Source: Pleurodeles waltl
Taxonomy: Eukaryota > Chordata > Amphibia > Caudata > Salamandridae
Length of the DNA: 64,000 bases
Direction of reading: 5' to 3'
Assembly (NCBI RefSeq): GCF_031143425.1
Contig: NW_027150005.1
Span: 95,149-159,148, forward strand
Part shown: piece after piece, positions 33,501 to 48,600 of the stretch
Position numbering within the stretch: the stretch's first letter is position 1
How the letters are laid out: each line of letters starts with the position of its first letter
Notes under the pieces: model-generated
Told to the model about the DNA's origin: nothing
The model's input: the letters and a program-made list of their open reading frames with translations, nothing else
The model's database searches: none
Program-made: the position numbers and the translations under genes

Positions 33501-36500
33501 CTACCTGTAGAATTTGGCCTGTAGCTCAGCCGGCACCTAGGGAAACCTACCAAACCTGTGCATTTCTGAAAACTAGAGACCTAGGGGAATCCAAGATGGG
33601 GTGACATGTGTGGCTCGGACCAGGTTCTGTTACCCAGAATCCTTTGCAAACCTCAAAATTTGGCTAAAAAAACACATGTTCCTCACATTTCTGTGGCAGA
33701 AAGTTCTGAAATCTGAGAGGAGCCACAAATTTCCTTCCACCCAGCGTTCCCCCACGTCTCCCGATAAAAATGATACCTCACTTGTGTGGGTAGGCCTAGC
33801 GCCCGCAACAGGAAATGCCCCAAAGCGCAACGTGGACACACTTCCAAATTTTTCAAAGAAAACAGAGGTGTTTTTTACAAAGTGCCTACCTGTAGATTTT
33901 GGCCTGTAGCTCAGCCGGCACCTAGGGAAACCTACCAAACCTGTGCATTTCTCAAAACTAGAGACCTAGGGGAATCCAAGATGGGGTGACTTGTGTGGTT
34001 CGGACCAGGTTCTGTTACCCAGAATCCTTTGCAAACCTAAAAATTTGGCTAAAAAAACACATGTTCCTCACATTTCTGTGGCAGAAAGTTCTGGAATCTG
34101 AGAGGAGCCACAAATTTCCTCCCACCCAGCGTTCCCCCACGTCTCCCGATAAAAATGATACCTCACTTGTGTGGGTAGGCCTAGCGCCCACGACAGGAAA
34201 CACCCCAAAGCGCAACGTGGACACATCCAAATTTTTGAAAGAAAACAGAGGTGTTTTTTGCAAAGTGCCTACCTGTAGATTTTGGCCTGTAGCTCAGCCG
34301 GCACCTAGGGAAACCTCCCAAACCTGTGCATTTCTGAACACTAGAGACATAGGGGAATCTAAGATGGGGTGACTTGTGTGGCTCGGACCAGGTTCTGTTA
34401 CCCAGAATCCTTTGCAAACCTCAAAAATGTTTCTGGAATCTGAGAGGAGCCACAAATTTCCTTCCACCCAGCGTTCCCCCACGTCTCCCGATAAAAATGA
34501 TACCTCACTTGTGTGGGTAGGCCTAGCGCCCGCGGCAGGAAACGCCCCAAAGCGCAACGTGGACACATCCAATTTTTTTAAAGAAAACAGAGGTGTTTTT
34601 TGCAAAGTGCCTACCTGTAGATTTTGGCCTGTAGCTCAGCCGCCACCTAGGGAAACCTACCAAACCTGTGCATTTCTGAAAACTAGAGACCTAGGGGAAT
34701 CCAAGATGGGGTGACTTGTGTGGCTCGGACCAGGTTCTGTTACCCAGAATCCTTTGCAAACCTCAAAATTTGGCTAAAAAAACACATGTTCCTCACATTT
34801 CTGTGGCAGAAAGTTCTGGAATCTGAGAGGAGCCACAAATTTCCTTCCACCCAGCGTTCCCCCACGTCTCCCGATAAAAATGATACCTCACTTGTGTGGG
34901 TAGGCCTAGCGCCCACGACAGGAAACGCCCCAAAGCGCAACGTGGACACATCCAAATTTTTGAAAGAAAACAGAGGTGTTTTTTGCAAAGTGCCTACCTG
35001 TAGATGTTGGCCTGTAGCTCAGCCGCCACCTAGGGAAACCTACCAAACCTGTGCATTTCTGAAAACTAGAGACCTAGGGGAATCCAAGATGGGGTGACTT
35101 GTGTGGCTCGGACCAGATTCTGTTACCCAGAATCCTTTGCAAACCTCAAAAGTTGGCTAAAAAAACACATGTTCCTCACATTTCTGTGGCAGAACGTTCT
35201 GGAATCTGAGAGGAGGCACAAATTTCCTTCCACCCAGCGTTCCCCCACGTCTCCCGATAAAAATGATACCTCACTTGTGTGGGTAGGCCTAGTGCCCGCA
35301 ACAGGAAACACCCCAAAGCGCAATGTGGACACATCCAAATTTTTGAAAGAAAACAGAGGTGTTTTTTGCAAAGTGCCTACCTGTAGATTTTGGCCTGTAG
35401 CTCAGCCGGCACCTAGGGAAACCTACCAAACCTGTGCATTTCTGAAAACTAGAGACCTAGGGGAATCCAAGATGGGGTAACTTGTGTGGCTCAGACCAGG
35501 TTGTGTTACCCAGAATCCTTTGCAAACCTAAAAATTTGGCTAAAAAACACATGTTCCTCACATTTCTGTGGCAGAAAGTTCTGAAATCTGTGAGGAGCCA
35601 CAAATTTCCTTCCACCCAGCGTTCCCCCACGTCTCCCGATAAAAATGATACCTCACTTGTGTGGGTAGGCCTAGCGCCCACGACAGGAAACGCCCCAAAG
35701 CGCAACGTGGACACATCCAAATTTTTGAAAGAAAACAGAGGTGTTTTTTGCAAAGTGCCTACCTGTAGAATTTGGCCTGTAGCTCAGCCGGCACCTAGGG
35801 AAACCTACCAAACCTGTGCATTTCTGAAAACTAGAGACCTAGGGGAATCCAAGATGGGATGACATGTGTGGCTCGGACCAGGTTCTGTTACCCAGAATCC
35901 TTTGCAAACCTCAAAATTTGGCTAAAAAAACACATGTTCCTCACATTTCTGTGGCAGAAAGTTCTGAAATCTGAGAGGAGCCACAAATTTCCTTCCACCC
36001 AGCGTTCCCCCACGTCTCCCGATAAAAATGATACCTCACTTGTGTGGTTAGGCCTAGCGCCCGCAACAGGAAATGCCCCAAAGCGCAACGTGGACACATC
36101 CAAATTTTTGAAAGAAAACAGAGGTGTTTTTTGCAAAGTGCCTACCTGTAGATTTTGGCCTGTAGCTCAGCCGGCACCTAGGGAAACCTACCAAACCTGT
36201 GCATTTCTCAAAACTAGAGACCTAGGGGAATCCAAGATGGGGTGACTTGTGTGGTTCGGACCAGGTTCTGTTACCCAGAATCCTTTGCAAACCTCAAAAT
36301 TTGGCTAAAAAAACACATGTTCCTCACATTTCTGTGGCAGAAAGTTCTGGAATCTGAGAGGAGCCACAAATTTCCTTCCACCCAGCGTTCCCCCACGTCT
36401 CCCGATAAAAATGATACCTCACTTGTGTGGGTAGGCCTAGCGCCCGCGGCAGGAAACGCCCCAAAGCGCAACGTGGACACATCCAATTTTTTTAAAGAAA

Positions 36501-39500
36501 ACAGAGGTGTTTTTTGCAAAGTGCCTACCTGTAGATTTTGGCCTGTAGCTTAGCCGCCACCTAGGGAAACCTACCAAACCTGTGCATTTCTGAAAACTAG
36601 AGACCTAGGGGAATCCAAGATGGGGTGACTTGTGTGGCTCGGACCAGGTTCTGTTACCCAGAATCCTTTGCAAACCTCAAAATTTGGCTAAAAAAACAAA
36701 TGTTCCTCACATTTCTGTGGCAGAAAGTTCTGGAATCTGAGAGGAGCCACAAATTTCCTTCCACCCAGCGTTCCCCCACGTCTCCCGATAAAAATGATAC
36801 CTCACTTGTGTGGGTAGGCCTAGCGCCCACGACAGGAAACGCCCCAAAGCGCAACGTGGACACATCCAAATTTTTGAAAGAAAACAGAGATGTTTTTTGC
36901 AAAGTGCCTACTTGTAGATTTTGGCCTGTAGCTCAGCCGCCACCTAGGTAAACCTACCAAACCTGTACATTTCTCAAAACTAGAGACCTAGGGGAATCCA
37001 AGATGGGGTGACTTGTGTGGCTCGGACCAGGTTCTGTTACCCAGAATCCTTTGCAAACCTCAAAATTTGGCTAAAAAACCACATGTTCCTCACATTTCTG
37101 TGGCAGAAAGTTCTGGAATCTGAGAGGAGCCACAAATTTCCTCCCACCCAGCTTTCCCCCACGTCTCCCGATAAAAATGATACCTCACTTATGTGTGTAG
37201 GCCTAGCGCCCACGACAGGAAACGCCCCAAAGCGCAACGTGGACACATCCACATTTTTTAAAGAAAACAGAGGTGTTTTTTGCCAAGTGCCTACCTGTAG
37301 ATTTTGGCCTGTAGCTCAGCCGGCACCTAGGGAAACCTACCAAACCTGTGCATTTCTGAAAACAAGAGACCTAGGGGAATCCAATATGGGGTGACTTGTG
37401 TGGCTCGGACCAGGTTCTGTTACCCAGAATCCTTTGCAAACCTCAAAATTTGGCTAAAAAAACACATGTTCCTCACATTTCTATGGCAGAAAGTTCTGGA
37501 ATCTGAGAAGAGCCACAAATTTCCTTCCACCCAGCGTTCCCCCACGTCTCCCGATAAAAATGATACCTCACTTGTGTGGGTAGGCCTAGCGCCCGCGACA
37601 GGAAACGCCCCAAAGCACAACGTGTACACATCCACATTTTTCAAAGAAAACAGAGGTGTTTTTTGCAAAGTGCCTACCTGTAGATTTTGGCCTGTAGCTC
37701 AGCCGGCACCTAGGGAAACCTACCAAACTTGTGCATTTCTCAAAACTAGAGACCTAGGGGAATCCAAGATGGGGTGACTTGTGTGGCTCGGACCAGGTTC
37801 TGTTACCCAGAATCCTTTGCAAACCTAAAAATTTGGCTAAAAAAAACACATGTTCCTCACATTTCTGTGGCAGAAAGTTCTGAAATCTGTGAGGAGCCAC
37901 AAATTTCCTTCCACCCAGCGTTCCCCCACGTCTCCCGATAAAAATGATACCTCACTTGTGTGGGTAGGCCTAGCGCCCACGACAGGAAACGCCCCAAAGC
38001 GCAACGTGGACACATGCAAATTTTTGAAAGAAAACAGAGGTGTTTTTTGCAAAGTGCCTACCTGTAGAATTTGGCCTGTAGCTCAGCCGGCACCTAGGGA
38101 AACCTACCAAACCTGTGCATTTCTGAAAACTAGAGACCTAGGGGAATCCAAGATGGGGTGACATGTGTGGCTCGGACCAGGTTCTGTTACCCAGAATCCT
38201 TTGCAAACCTCAAAATTTGGCTATAAAAACACATGTTCCTCACATTTCTGTGGCAGAAAGTTCTGAAATCTGAGAGGAGCCACAAATTTCCTTCCACCCA
38301 GCGTTCCCCCACGTCTCCCGATAAAAATGATACCTCACTTGTGTGGGTAGGCCTAGCGCCCGCAACAGGAAATGCCCCAAAGCGCAACGTGGACACATCC
38401 AAATTTTTCAAAGAAAACAGAGGTGTTTTTTACAAAGTGCCTACCTGTAGATTTTGGCCTGTAGCTCAGCCGGCACCTAGGGAAACCTACCAAACCTGTG
38501 CATTTCTCAAAACTAGAGACCTAGGGGAATCCAAGATGGGGTGACTTGTGTGGTTCCGACCAGGTTCTGTTACCCAGAATCCTTTGCAAACCTCAAAATT
38601 TGGCTAAAAAAACACATGTTCCTCACATTTCTGTGGCAGAAAGTTCTGGAATCTGAGAGGAGCCACAAATTTCCTCCCACCCAGCGTTCCCCCACGTCTC
38701 CCGATAAAAATGATACCTCACTTGTGTGGGTAGGCCTAGCACCCACGACAGGAAACACCCCAAAGCGCAACGTGGACACATCCAAATTTTTGAAAGAAAA
38801 CAGAGGTGTTTTTTGCAAAGTGCCTACCTGTAGATTTTGGCCTGTAGCTCAGCCGGCACCTAGGGAAACCTCCCAAACCTGTGCATTTCTGAACACTAGA
38901 GACATAGGGGAATCCAAGATGGGGTGACTTGTGTGGCTCGGACCAGGTTCTGTTACCCAGAATCCTTTGCAAACCTCAAAAATGTTTCTGGAATCTGAGA
39001 GGAGCCACAAATTTCCTTCCACCCAGCGTTCCCCCACGTCCCCCGATAAAAATGATACCTCACTTGTGTGGGTAGGCCTAGCGCCCGCGGCAGGAAACGC
39101 CCCAAAGCGCAACGTGGACACATCCAATTTTTTGAAAGAAAACAGAGGTGTTTTTTGCAAAGTGCCTACCTGTAGATTTTGGCCTGTAGCTCAGCCGCCA
39201 CCTAGGGAAACCTACCAAACCTGTGCATTTCTGAAAACTAGAGACCTAGGGGAATCCAAGATGGGGTGACTTGTGTGGCTCGGACCAGGTTCTGTTACCC
39301 AGAATCCTTTGCAAACCTCAAAATTTGGCTAAAAAAACACATGTTCCTCACATTTCTGTGGCAGAAAGTTCTGGAATCTGAGAGGAGCCACAAATTTCCT
39401 TCCACCCAGCGTTCCCCCACGTCTCCCGATAAAAATGATACCTCACTTGTGTGGGTAGGCCTAGCGCCCACGACAGGAAACGCCCCAAAGCGCAACGTGG

Positions 39501-42500
39501 ACACATCCAAATTTTTGAAAGAAAACAGAGGTGTTTTTTGCAAAGTGCCTACCTGTAGATGTTGGCCTGTAGCTCAGCCGCCAACTAGGGAAACCTACCA
39601 AACCTGTGCATTTCTGAAAACTAGAGACCTAGGGGAATCCAAGATGGGGTGACTTGTGTGGCTCGGACCAGATTCTGTTACCCAGAATCCTTTGCAAACC
39701 TCAAAAGTTGGCTAGAAAAACACATGTTCCTCACATTTCTGTGGCAGAACGTTCTGGAATCTGAGAGGAGCCACAAATTTCCTTCCACCCAGCGTTCCCC
39801 CACGTCTCCCGATAAAAATGATACCTCACTTGTGTGGGTAGGCCTAGTGCCCGCAACAGGAAACACCCCAAAGCGCAATGTGGACACATCCAAATTTTTG
39901 AAAGAAAACAGAGGTGTTTTTTGCAAAGTGCCTACCTGTAGATTTTGGCCTGTAGCTCAGCCGGCACCTAGGGAAACCTACCAAACCTGTGCATTTCTGA
40001 AAACTAGAGACCTAGGGGAATCCAAGATGGGGTGACTTTTGTGGCTCGGACCAGGTTCTGTTACCCAGAATCCTTTGCAAACCTAAAAATTTGGCTAAAA
40101 AACACATGTTCCTCACATTTCTGTGGCAGAAAGTTCTGAAATCTGTGAGGAGCCACAAATTTCCTTCCACCCAGCGTTCCCCCACGTCTCCCGATAAAAA
40201 TGATACCTCACTTGTGTGGGTAGGCCTAGCGCCCACGACAGGAAACGCCCCAAAGCGCAACGTGGACACATCCACATTTTTGAAAGAAAACAGAGGTGTT
40301 TTTTGCAAAGTGCCTACCTGTAGAATTTGGCCTGTAGCTCAGCCGGCACCTAGGGAAACCTACCAAACCTGTGCATTTCTGAAAACTAGAGACCTAGGGG
40401 AATCCAAGATGGGGTGACATGTGTGGCTCGGACCAGGTTCTGTTACCCAGAATCCTTTGCAAACCTCAAAATTTGGCTAAAAAAACACATGTTCCTCACA
40501 TTTCTGTGGCAGAAAGTTCTGAAATCTGAGAGGAGCCACAAATTTCCTTCCACCCAGCGTTCCCCCACGTCTTCCGATAAAAATGATACCTCACTTGTGT
40601 GGGTAGGCCTAGCGCCCGCAACAGGAAATGCCCCAAAGCGCAACGTGGACACATCCAAATTTTTGAAAGAAAACAGAGGTGTTTTTTGCAAAGTGCCTAC
40701 CTGTAGATTTTGGCCTGTAGCTCAGCCGGCACCTAGGGAAACCTACCAAACCTGTGCATTTCTCAAAACTAGAGACCTAGGGGAATCCAAGATGGGGTGA
40801 CTTGTGTGGTTCGGACCAGGTTCTGTTACCCAGAATCCTTTGCAAACCTCAAAATTTGGCTAAAAAAACACATGTTCCTCACATTTCTGTGGCAGAAAGT
40901 TCTGGAATCTGAGAGGAGCCACAAATTTCCTCCCACCCAGCGTTCCCCCACGTCTCCCGATAAAAATGATACCTCACTTGTGTGGGTAGGCCTAGCGCCC
41001 ACGACAGGAAACGCCCCAAAGCGCAACGTGGACACATCCAAATTTTTTAAAGAAAACAGAGGTGTTTTTTGCAAAGTGCCTACCTGTAGATTTTGGCCTG
41101 TAGCTCAGCCGGCACCTAGGGAAACCTCCCAAACCTGTGCATTTCTGAACACTAGAGACATAGGGGAATCCAAGATGGGGTGACTTGTGTGGCTCGGACC
41201 AGGTTCTGTTACCCAGAATCCTTTGCAAACGTCAAAAATGTTTCTGGAATCTGAGAGGAGCCACAAATTTCCTTCCACCCAGCGTTCCCCCACGTCTCCC
41301 GATAAAAATGATACCTCACTTGTGTGGGTAGGCCTAGCGCCCACGACAGGAAACGCCCCAAAGCGCAACGTGGACACATCCACATTTTTGAAAGAAAACA
41401 GAGGTGTTTTTTGCAAAGTGCCTACCTGTAGAATTTGGCCTGTAGCTCAGCCGGCACCTAGGGAAACCTACCAAACCTGTGCATTTCTGAAAACTAGAGA
41501 CCTAGGGGAATCCAAGATGGGGTGACATGTGTGGCTCGGACCAGGTTCTGTTACCCAGAATCCTTTGCAAACCTCAAAATTTGGCTAAAAAAACACATGT
41601 TCCTCACATTTCTGTGGCAGAAAGTTCTGAAATCTGAGAGGAGCCACAAATTTCCTTCCACCCAGCGTTCCCCCACGTCTTCCGATAAAAATGATACCTC
41701 ACTTGTGTGGGTAGGCCTAGCGCCCGCAACAGGAAATGCCCCAAAGCGCAACGTGGACACATCCAAATTTTTGAAAGAAAACAGAGGTGTTTTTTGCAAA
41801 GTGCCTACCTGTAGATTTTGGCCTCTAGCTCAGCCGGCACCTAGGGAAACCTACCAAACCTGTGCATTTCTCAAAACTAGAGACCTAGGGGAATCCAAGA
41901 TGGGGTGACTTGTGTGGTTCGGACCAGGTTCTGTTACCCAGAATCCTTTGCAAACCTCAAAATTTGGCTAAAAAAACACATGTTCCTCACATTTCTGTGG
42001 CAGAAAGTTCTGGAATCTGAGAGGAGCCACAAATTTCCTCCCACCCAGCGTTCCCCCACGTCTCCCGATAAAAATGATACCTCACTTGTGTGGGTAGGCC
42101 TAGCGCCCACGACAGGAAACGCCCCAAAGCGCAACGTGGACACATCCACATTTTTTAAAGAAAACAGAGGTGTTTTTTGCAAAGTGCCTACCTGTAGATT
42201 TTGGCCTGTAGCTCAGCCGGCACCTAGGGAAACCTCCCAAACCTGTGCATTTCTGAACACTAGAGACATAGGGGAATCCAAGATGGGGTGACTTGTGTGG
42301 CTCGGACCAGGTTCTGTTACCCAGAATCCTTTGCAAACGTCAAAAATGTTTCTGGAATCTGAGAGGAGCCACAAATTTCCTTCCACCCAGCGTTCCCCCA
42401 CGTCTCCCGATAAAAATGATACCTCACTTGTGTGGGTAGGCCTAGCGCCCGCGGCAGGAAACGCCCCAAAGCGCAACGTGGACACATCCAATTTTTTTAA

Positions 42501-42625
42501 AGAAAACAGAGGTGTTTTTTGCAAAGTGCCTACCTGTAGATTTTGGCCTGTAGCTTAGCCGCCACCTAGGGAAACCTACCAAACCTGTGCATTTCTGAAA
42601 ACTAGAGACCTAGGGGAATCCAAGA

Positions 42626-45600
42626 TGGGGTGACTTGTGTGGCTCGGACCAGGTTCTGTTACCCAGAATCCTTTGCAAACCTCAAAATTTGGCTAAAAAA
42701 ACACATGTTCCTCACATTTCTGTGGCAGAAAGTTCTGGAATCTGAGAGGAGCCACAAATTTCCTTCCACCCAGCGTTCCCCCACGTCTCCCGATAAAAAT
42801 GATACCTCACTTGTGTGGGTAGGCCTAGCGCCCACGACAGGAAACGCCCCAAAGCGCAACGTGGACACATCCAAATTTTTGAAAGAAAACAGAGATGTTT
42901 TTTGCAAAGTGCCTACTTGTAGATTTTGGCCTGTAGCTCAGCCGCCACCTAGGTAAACCTACCAAACCTGTACATTTCTCAAAACTAGAGACCTAGGGGA
43001 ATCCAAGATGGGGTGACTTGTGTGGCTCGGACCAGGTTCTGTTACCCAGAATCCTTTGCAAACCTCAAAATTTGGCTAAAAAAACACATGTTCCTCACAT
43101 TTCTGTGCAGAAAGTTCTGGAATCTGAGAGGAGCCACAAATTTCCTCCCACCCAGCTTTCCCCCACGTCTCCCGATAAAAATGATACCTCACTTATGTGT
43201 GTAGGCCTAGCGCCCACGACAGGAAACGCCCCAAAGCGCAACGTGGACACATCCAAATTTTTTAAAGAAAACAGAGGTGTTTTTTGCCAAGTGCCTACCT
43301 GTAGATTTTGGCCTGTAGCTCAGCCGGCACCTAGGGAAACCTACCAAACCTGTGCATTTCTGAAAACAAGAGACCTAGGGGAATCCAATATGGGGTGACT
43401 TGTGTGGCTCGGACCAGGTTCTGTTACCCAGAATCCTTTGCAAACCTCAAAATTTGGCTAAAAAAACACATGTTCCTCACATTTCTGTGGCAGAAAGTTC
43501 TGGAATCTGAGAGGAGCCACAAATTTCCTTCCACCCAGCCTTCCTCCACGTGTCTCTATAAAAATGATACCTCACTTGTGTGGGTAGGCCTAGCGCTCGC
43601 GACAGGAAACGCCCCAAAGCGCAACGTGGACACATCCAATTTTTTGAAAGAAAACAGAGGTGTTTTTTGCAAAGTGCCTACCTGTAGATTTTGACCTGTA
43701 GCTTAGCCGCCACCTAGGGAAACCTACCAAGCCTGTGCATTTCTGAAAACTAGAGACCTTGGGGAATCCAAGATGGGGTGACTTGTGTGGCTCGGACCAA
43801 GTTTTGTTACCCAGAATCCTTTGCAAACCTCAAAAATTTTCTGGAATCTGAGAGGAGCCACAAATTTCCTTCCACACCGGGCGTTCCCCCACGTCTCCCG
43901 ATAAAAATGATACCTCACTTGTGTGGGTAGGCCTAGCGCCCGCGACAGGAAACGCCCCAAAGCGCAACGTGGACACATCCAAATTTTTGAAAGAAAACAG
44001 AGGTGTTTTTTTGCAAAGTGCCTACCTGTAGATTTTGGCCTGTAGCTCAGCCGGCACCTAGGGAAACCTACCAAACCTGTGCATTTTTGAAAACTAGAGA
44101 CATAGGGGAATCCAAGATGGGGTGACTTGTGTGGCTCGGACCAGGTTCTGTTACCCAGAATCCTTTGCAAACCTCAAAATTTGGCTAAAAAAACACATGT
44201 TCCTCACATTTCTGTGGCAGAAAGTTCTGGAATCTGAGAGGAGCCACAAATTTCCTTCCACCCAGCGTTCCCCCACGTCTCCCGATAAAAATGATACCTC
44301 ACTTGTGTGGGTAGGCCTAGCGCCCGCGACAGGAAACGCCCCAAACCGCAACGTGGACACATCCAATTTTTTGAAAGAAAACAGAGGTGTTTTTTGCAAA
44401 GTGCCTACCTGTAGATTTTGGCCTGTAGCTCAGCCGGCACCTAGGGAAACCTACCAAACCTGTGCATTTCTGAACACTAGAGACCTAGGGAATCCAAGAT
44501 GGGGTGACTTGTGTGGCTCGGACCAGGTTCTGTTACCCAGAATCCTTTGCAAACCTCAAAAATGTTTCTGGAATCTGAGAGGAGCCACAAATTTCCTTCC
44601 ACCCAGCGTTCCCCCACGTCTCCCGATAAAAATGATACCTCACTTGTGTGGGTAGGCCTAGCGCCCACAACAGGAAACGCCCCAAAGCGCAACATGGACA
44701 TATCCAAATTTTTGAAAGAAAACAGAGGTGTTTTTTGCAAAGTGCCTACCTGTAGATTTTGGCCTGTAGCTCAGCCGCCACCTAGGGAAACCTACCAAAC
44801 TTGTGCATTTCTGAAAACTAGAGACCTAGGGGAATCCAAGATGCGGTGACTTGTGTGGCTCGGACCAGGTTCTGTTACCCAGAATCCTTTGCAAACCTCA
44901 AAATTTGGCTAAAAAAACAGATGTTCCTCACATTTCTGTGGCAGAAAGTTCTGAAATCTGTGAGGAGCCACAAATTTCCTTCGACCCAGCGTTCCCCCAC
45001 GTCTCCCGATAAAAATGATACCTCACTTGTGTGGGTAGGCCTAGCGCCCACGACAGGAAACGCCCCAAAGCTCATCGTGGACACATCCAAGTTTTTGAAA
45101 GAAAACAGAGGTGTTTTTTGCAAAGTGCCTACCTGTAGATGTTGGCCTGTAGCTCAGCCAGCACCTAGGGAAACCTACCAAACCTGTGCATTTCTGAAAA
45201 CTAGAGACCTAGGGGAATCCAAGATGGGGTGACTTGTGTGGCTCGGACCAGGTTCTGTTACCCAGAATCCTTTGCAAACCTCAAAAGTTGGCTAAAAAAA
45301 CACATGTTCCTCACATTTCTGTGGCAGAACGTTCTGGAATCTGAGCGGAGCCACAAATTTCCTTCCACCCAGCGTTCCCCTACGTCTCCCAATAAAAATG
45401 ATACCTCACTTGTGTGGTTAGGCCTAGCGCCCGCAACAGGAAACGCCCCAAAGCGCAATGTGGACACATCCAAATTTTTGAAAGAAAACAGAGGTGTTTT
45501 TTGCAAAGTGCCTACCTGTAGATTTTGGCCTGTAGCTCAGCCGGCACCTAGGGAAACCTACCAAACCTGTGCATTTCTGAAAACTAGAGACCTAGGGGAA

Positions 45601-48600
45601 TCCAAGATGGGGTAACTTGTGTGGCTCAGACCAGGTTCTGTTACCCAGAATCCTTTGCAAACCTCAAAATTTGGCTAAAAAAACACATGTTCCTCACATT
45701 TCTATGGCAGAAAGTTCTGGAATCTGAGAAGAGCCACAAATTTCCTTCCACCCAGCGTTCCCCCACGTCTCCTGATAAAAATGATACCTCACTTGTGTGG
45801 GTAGGCCTAGCGCCCGCGACAGGAAACGCCCCAAAGCACAACGTGTACACATCCACATTTTTGAAAGAAAACAGAGGTGTTTTTTGCAAAGTGCCTACCT
45901 GTAGATTTTGGCCTCTAGCTCAGCCGGCACCTAGGGAAACCTACCAAACCTGTGCATTTCTCAAAACTAGAGACCTAGGGGAATCCAAGATTGGGTGATT
46001 TGTGTGGCTCGGACCAGGTTCTGTTACCCAGAATCCTTTGCAAACCTCAAAATTTGGCTAAAAAACACATGTTCCTCACATTTCTGTGGCAGAAAGTTCT
46101 GAAATCTGTGAGGAGCCACAAATTTCCTTCCACCCAGCGTTCCCCCACGTCTCCCGATAAAAATGATACCTCACTTGTGTGGGTAGGCCTAGCGCCCACG
46201 ACAGGAAACGCCCCAAAACGCAACGTGGACACATCCAAATTTTTGAAAGAAAACAGAGGTGTTTTTTGCAAAGTGCCTACCTGTAGAATTTGGCCTGTAG
46301 CTCAGCCGGCACCTAGGGAAACCTACCAAACCTGTGCATTTCTGAAAACTAGAGACCTAGGGGAATCCAAGATGGGGTGACTTGTGTGGCTCGGACCAGG
46401 TTCTGTTACCCAGAATCCTTTGCAAACCTCAAACTTTGGCTAAAAAAACACATGTTCCTCACATTTCTGTGGCAGAAAGTTCTGATATCTGAGAGGAGCC
46501 ACAAATTTCCTTCCACCCAGCGTTCCCCCACGTCTCCCGATAAAAATGATACCTCACTTGTGTGGGTAGGCCTAGCACCCGCAACAGGAAATGCCCCAAA
46601 GCGCAACGTGGACACATCCAAATTTTTGAAAGAAAACAGAGGTGTTTTTTGCAAAGTGCCTACCTGTAGATTTTGGCCTGTAGTTCAGCCGGCACCTAGG
46701 GAAACCTACCAAACCTGTGCATTTCTCAAAACTAGAGACCTAGCGGAATCCAAGATGGGGTGACTTGTGTGGCTCGGACCAGGTTCTGTTACCCAGAATC
46801 CTTTGCAAACCTCAAAATTTGGCTAAAAAAACACATGTTCCTCACATTTCTGTGGCAAAAAGTTCTGGAATCTGAGAGGAGCCACAAATTTCCTCCCACC
46901 CAGCGTTCCCCCACGTCTCCCGATAAAAATGATACCTCACTTGTGTGGGTAGGCCTAGCGTCCACGACAGGAAACGCACCAAAGCGCAACGTGGACACAT
47001 CCAAATTTTTGAAAGAAAACAGAGATGTTTTTTGCAAAGTGCCTACCTGTAGATTTTGGCCTGTAGCTCAGCCGGCACCTAGGGAAACCTACCAAACCTG
47101 TGCATTTCTGAACACTAGAGACCTAGGGGAATCCAAGATAGGGTGACTTGTGTGGCTCGGACCAGGTTCTGTTACCCAGAATCCTTTGCAAACCTCAAAA
47201 AAATTTCTGGAATCTGAGAGGAACCACAAATTTCCTTCCACCCAGCGTTCCCCCACGTCTCCCGATAAAAATTGTACCTCACTTGTGTGGGTAGGCCTAG
47301 CGCCCGCGACAGGAAACGCCCCAAAGCGCAACGTGGACACATTCAAATTTTTGAAAGAAAACAGAGGTGTTTTTTGCAAAGTGCCTACCTGTAGATTTTG
47401 GCCTGTAGCTCAGCCGCCACCTAGGTAAACCTACCAAACCTGTGCATTTCTGAAAACTAGAGACCTAGGGGAATCCAAGATGGGGTGACTTGTGTGGCTC
47501 GGACCAGGTTCTGTTACCCAGAATCCTTTGCAAACCTCAAAATTTGGCTAAAAAAACACATGTTCCTCAAATTTCTGTGGCAGAAAGTTCTGGAATCTGA
47601 GAGGAGCCACAAATTTCCTTTCACCCAGCGTTCCCCCACGTCTCCCGATAAAAATGATACCTCACTTGTGTGGGTAGGCCTAGCGCCCACGACAGGAAAC
47701 GCCCCTAAGCGCAACTTGGACACATCCAAAATTTTGAAAGAAAACACAGATGTTTTTTGCAAAGTGCCTACTTGTAGATTTTGGCCTGTAGCTCAGCCGC
47801 CACCTAGGTAAACCTACCAAACCTGTGCATTTCTCAAAACTAGAGACCTAGGGGAATCCAAGATGGGGTGACTTGTGTGGCTCGGACCAGGTTCTGTTAC
47901 CCAGAATCCTTTGCAAACCTCAAAATTTGGCTAAAAAAACACATGTTCCTCACATTTCTGTGGCAGAAAGTTCTGGAATCTGAGAGGAGCCACAAATTTC
48001 CTCCCACCCAGCGTTCCCCCACGTCTCCCGATAAAAATGATACCTCACTTGTGTGGGTAGGCCTAGCGCCCACGACAGGAAACGCCCCTAAGCGCAACGT
48101 GGACACATCCAAATTTTTGAAAGAAAACAGAGATGTTTTTTGCAAAGTGCCTACTTGTAGATTTTGGCCTGTAGCTCAGCCGCCACCTAGGTAAACCTAC
48201 CAAACCTGTACATTTCTCAAAACTAGAGACCTAGGGGAATCCAAGATGGGGTGACTTGTGTGGCTCGGACCAGGTTCTGTTACCCAGAATCCTTTGCAAA
48301 CCTCAAAATTTGGCTAAAAAAACACATGTTCCTCACATTTCTGTGGCAGAAAGTTCTGGAATCTGAGAGGAGCCACAAATTTCCTTCCACCCAGCGTTCC
48401 CCCACGTCTCCCGATAAAAATGATACCTCACTTGTGTGGGTAGGCCTAGCGCCCACGACAGGAAACGCCCCTAAGCGCAACGTGGACACATCCAAATTTT
48501 TGAAAGAAAACAGAGGTGTTTTTTGCAAAGTGCCTACCTGTAGATTTTGGCCTGTAGCTCAGCCGGCACCTAGGGAAACCTACCAAACCTGTGCATTTCT

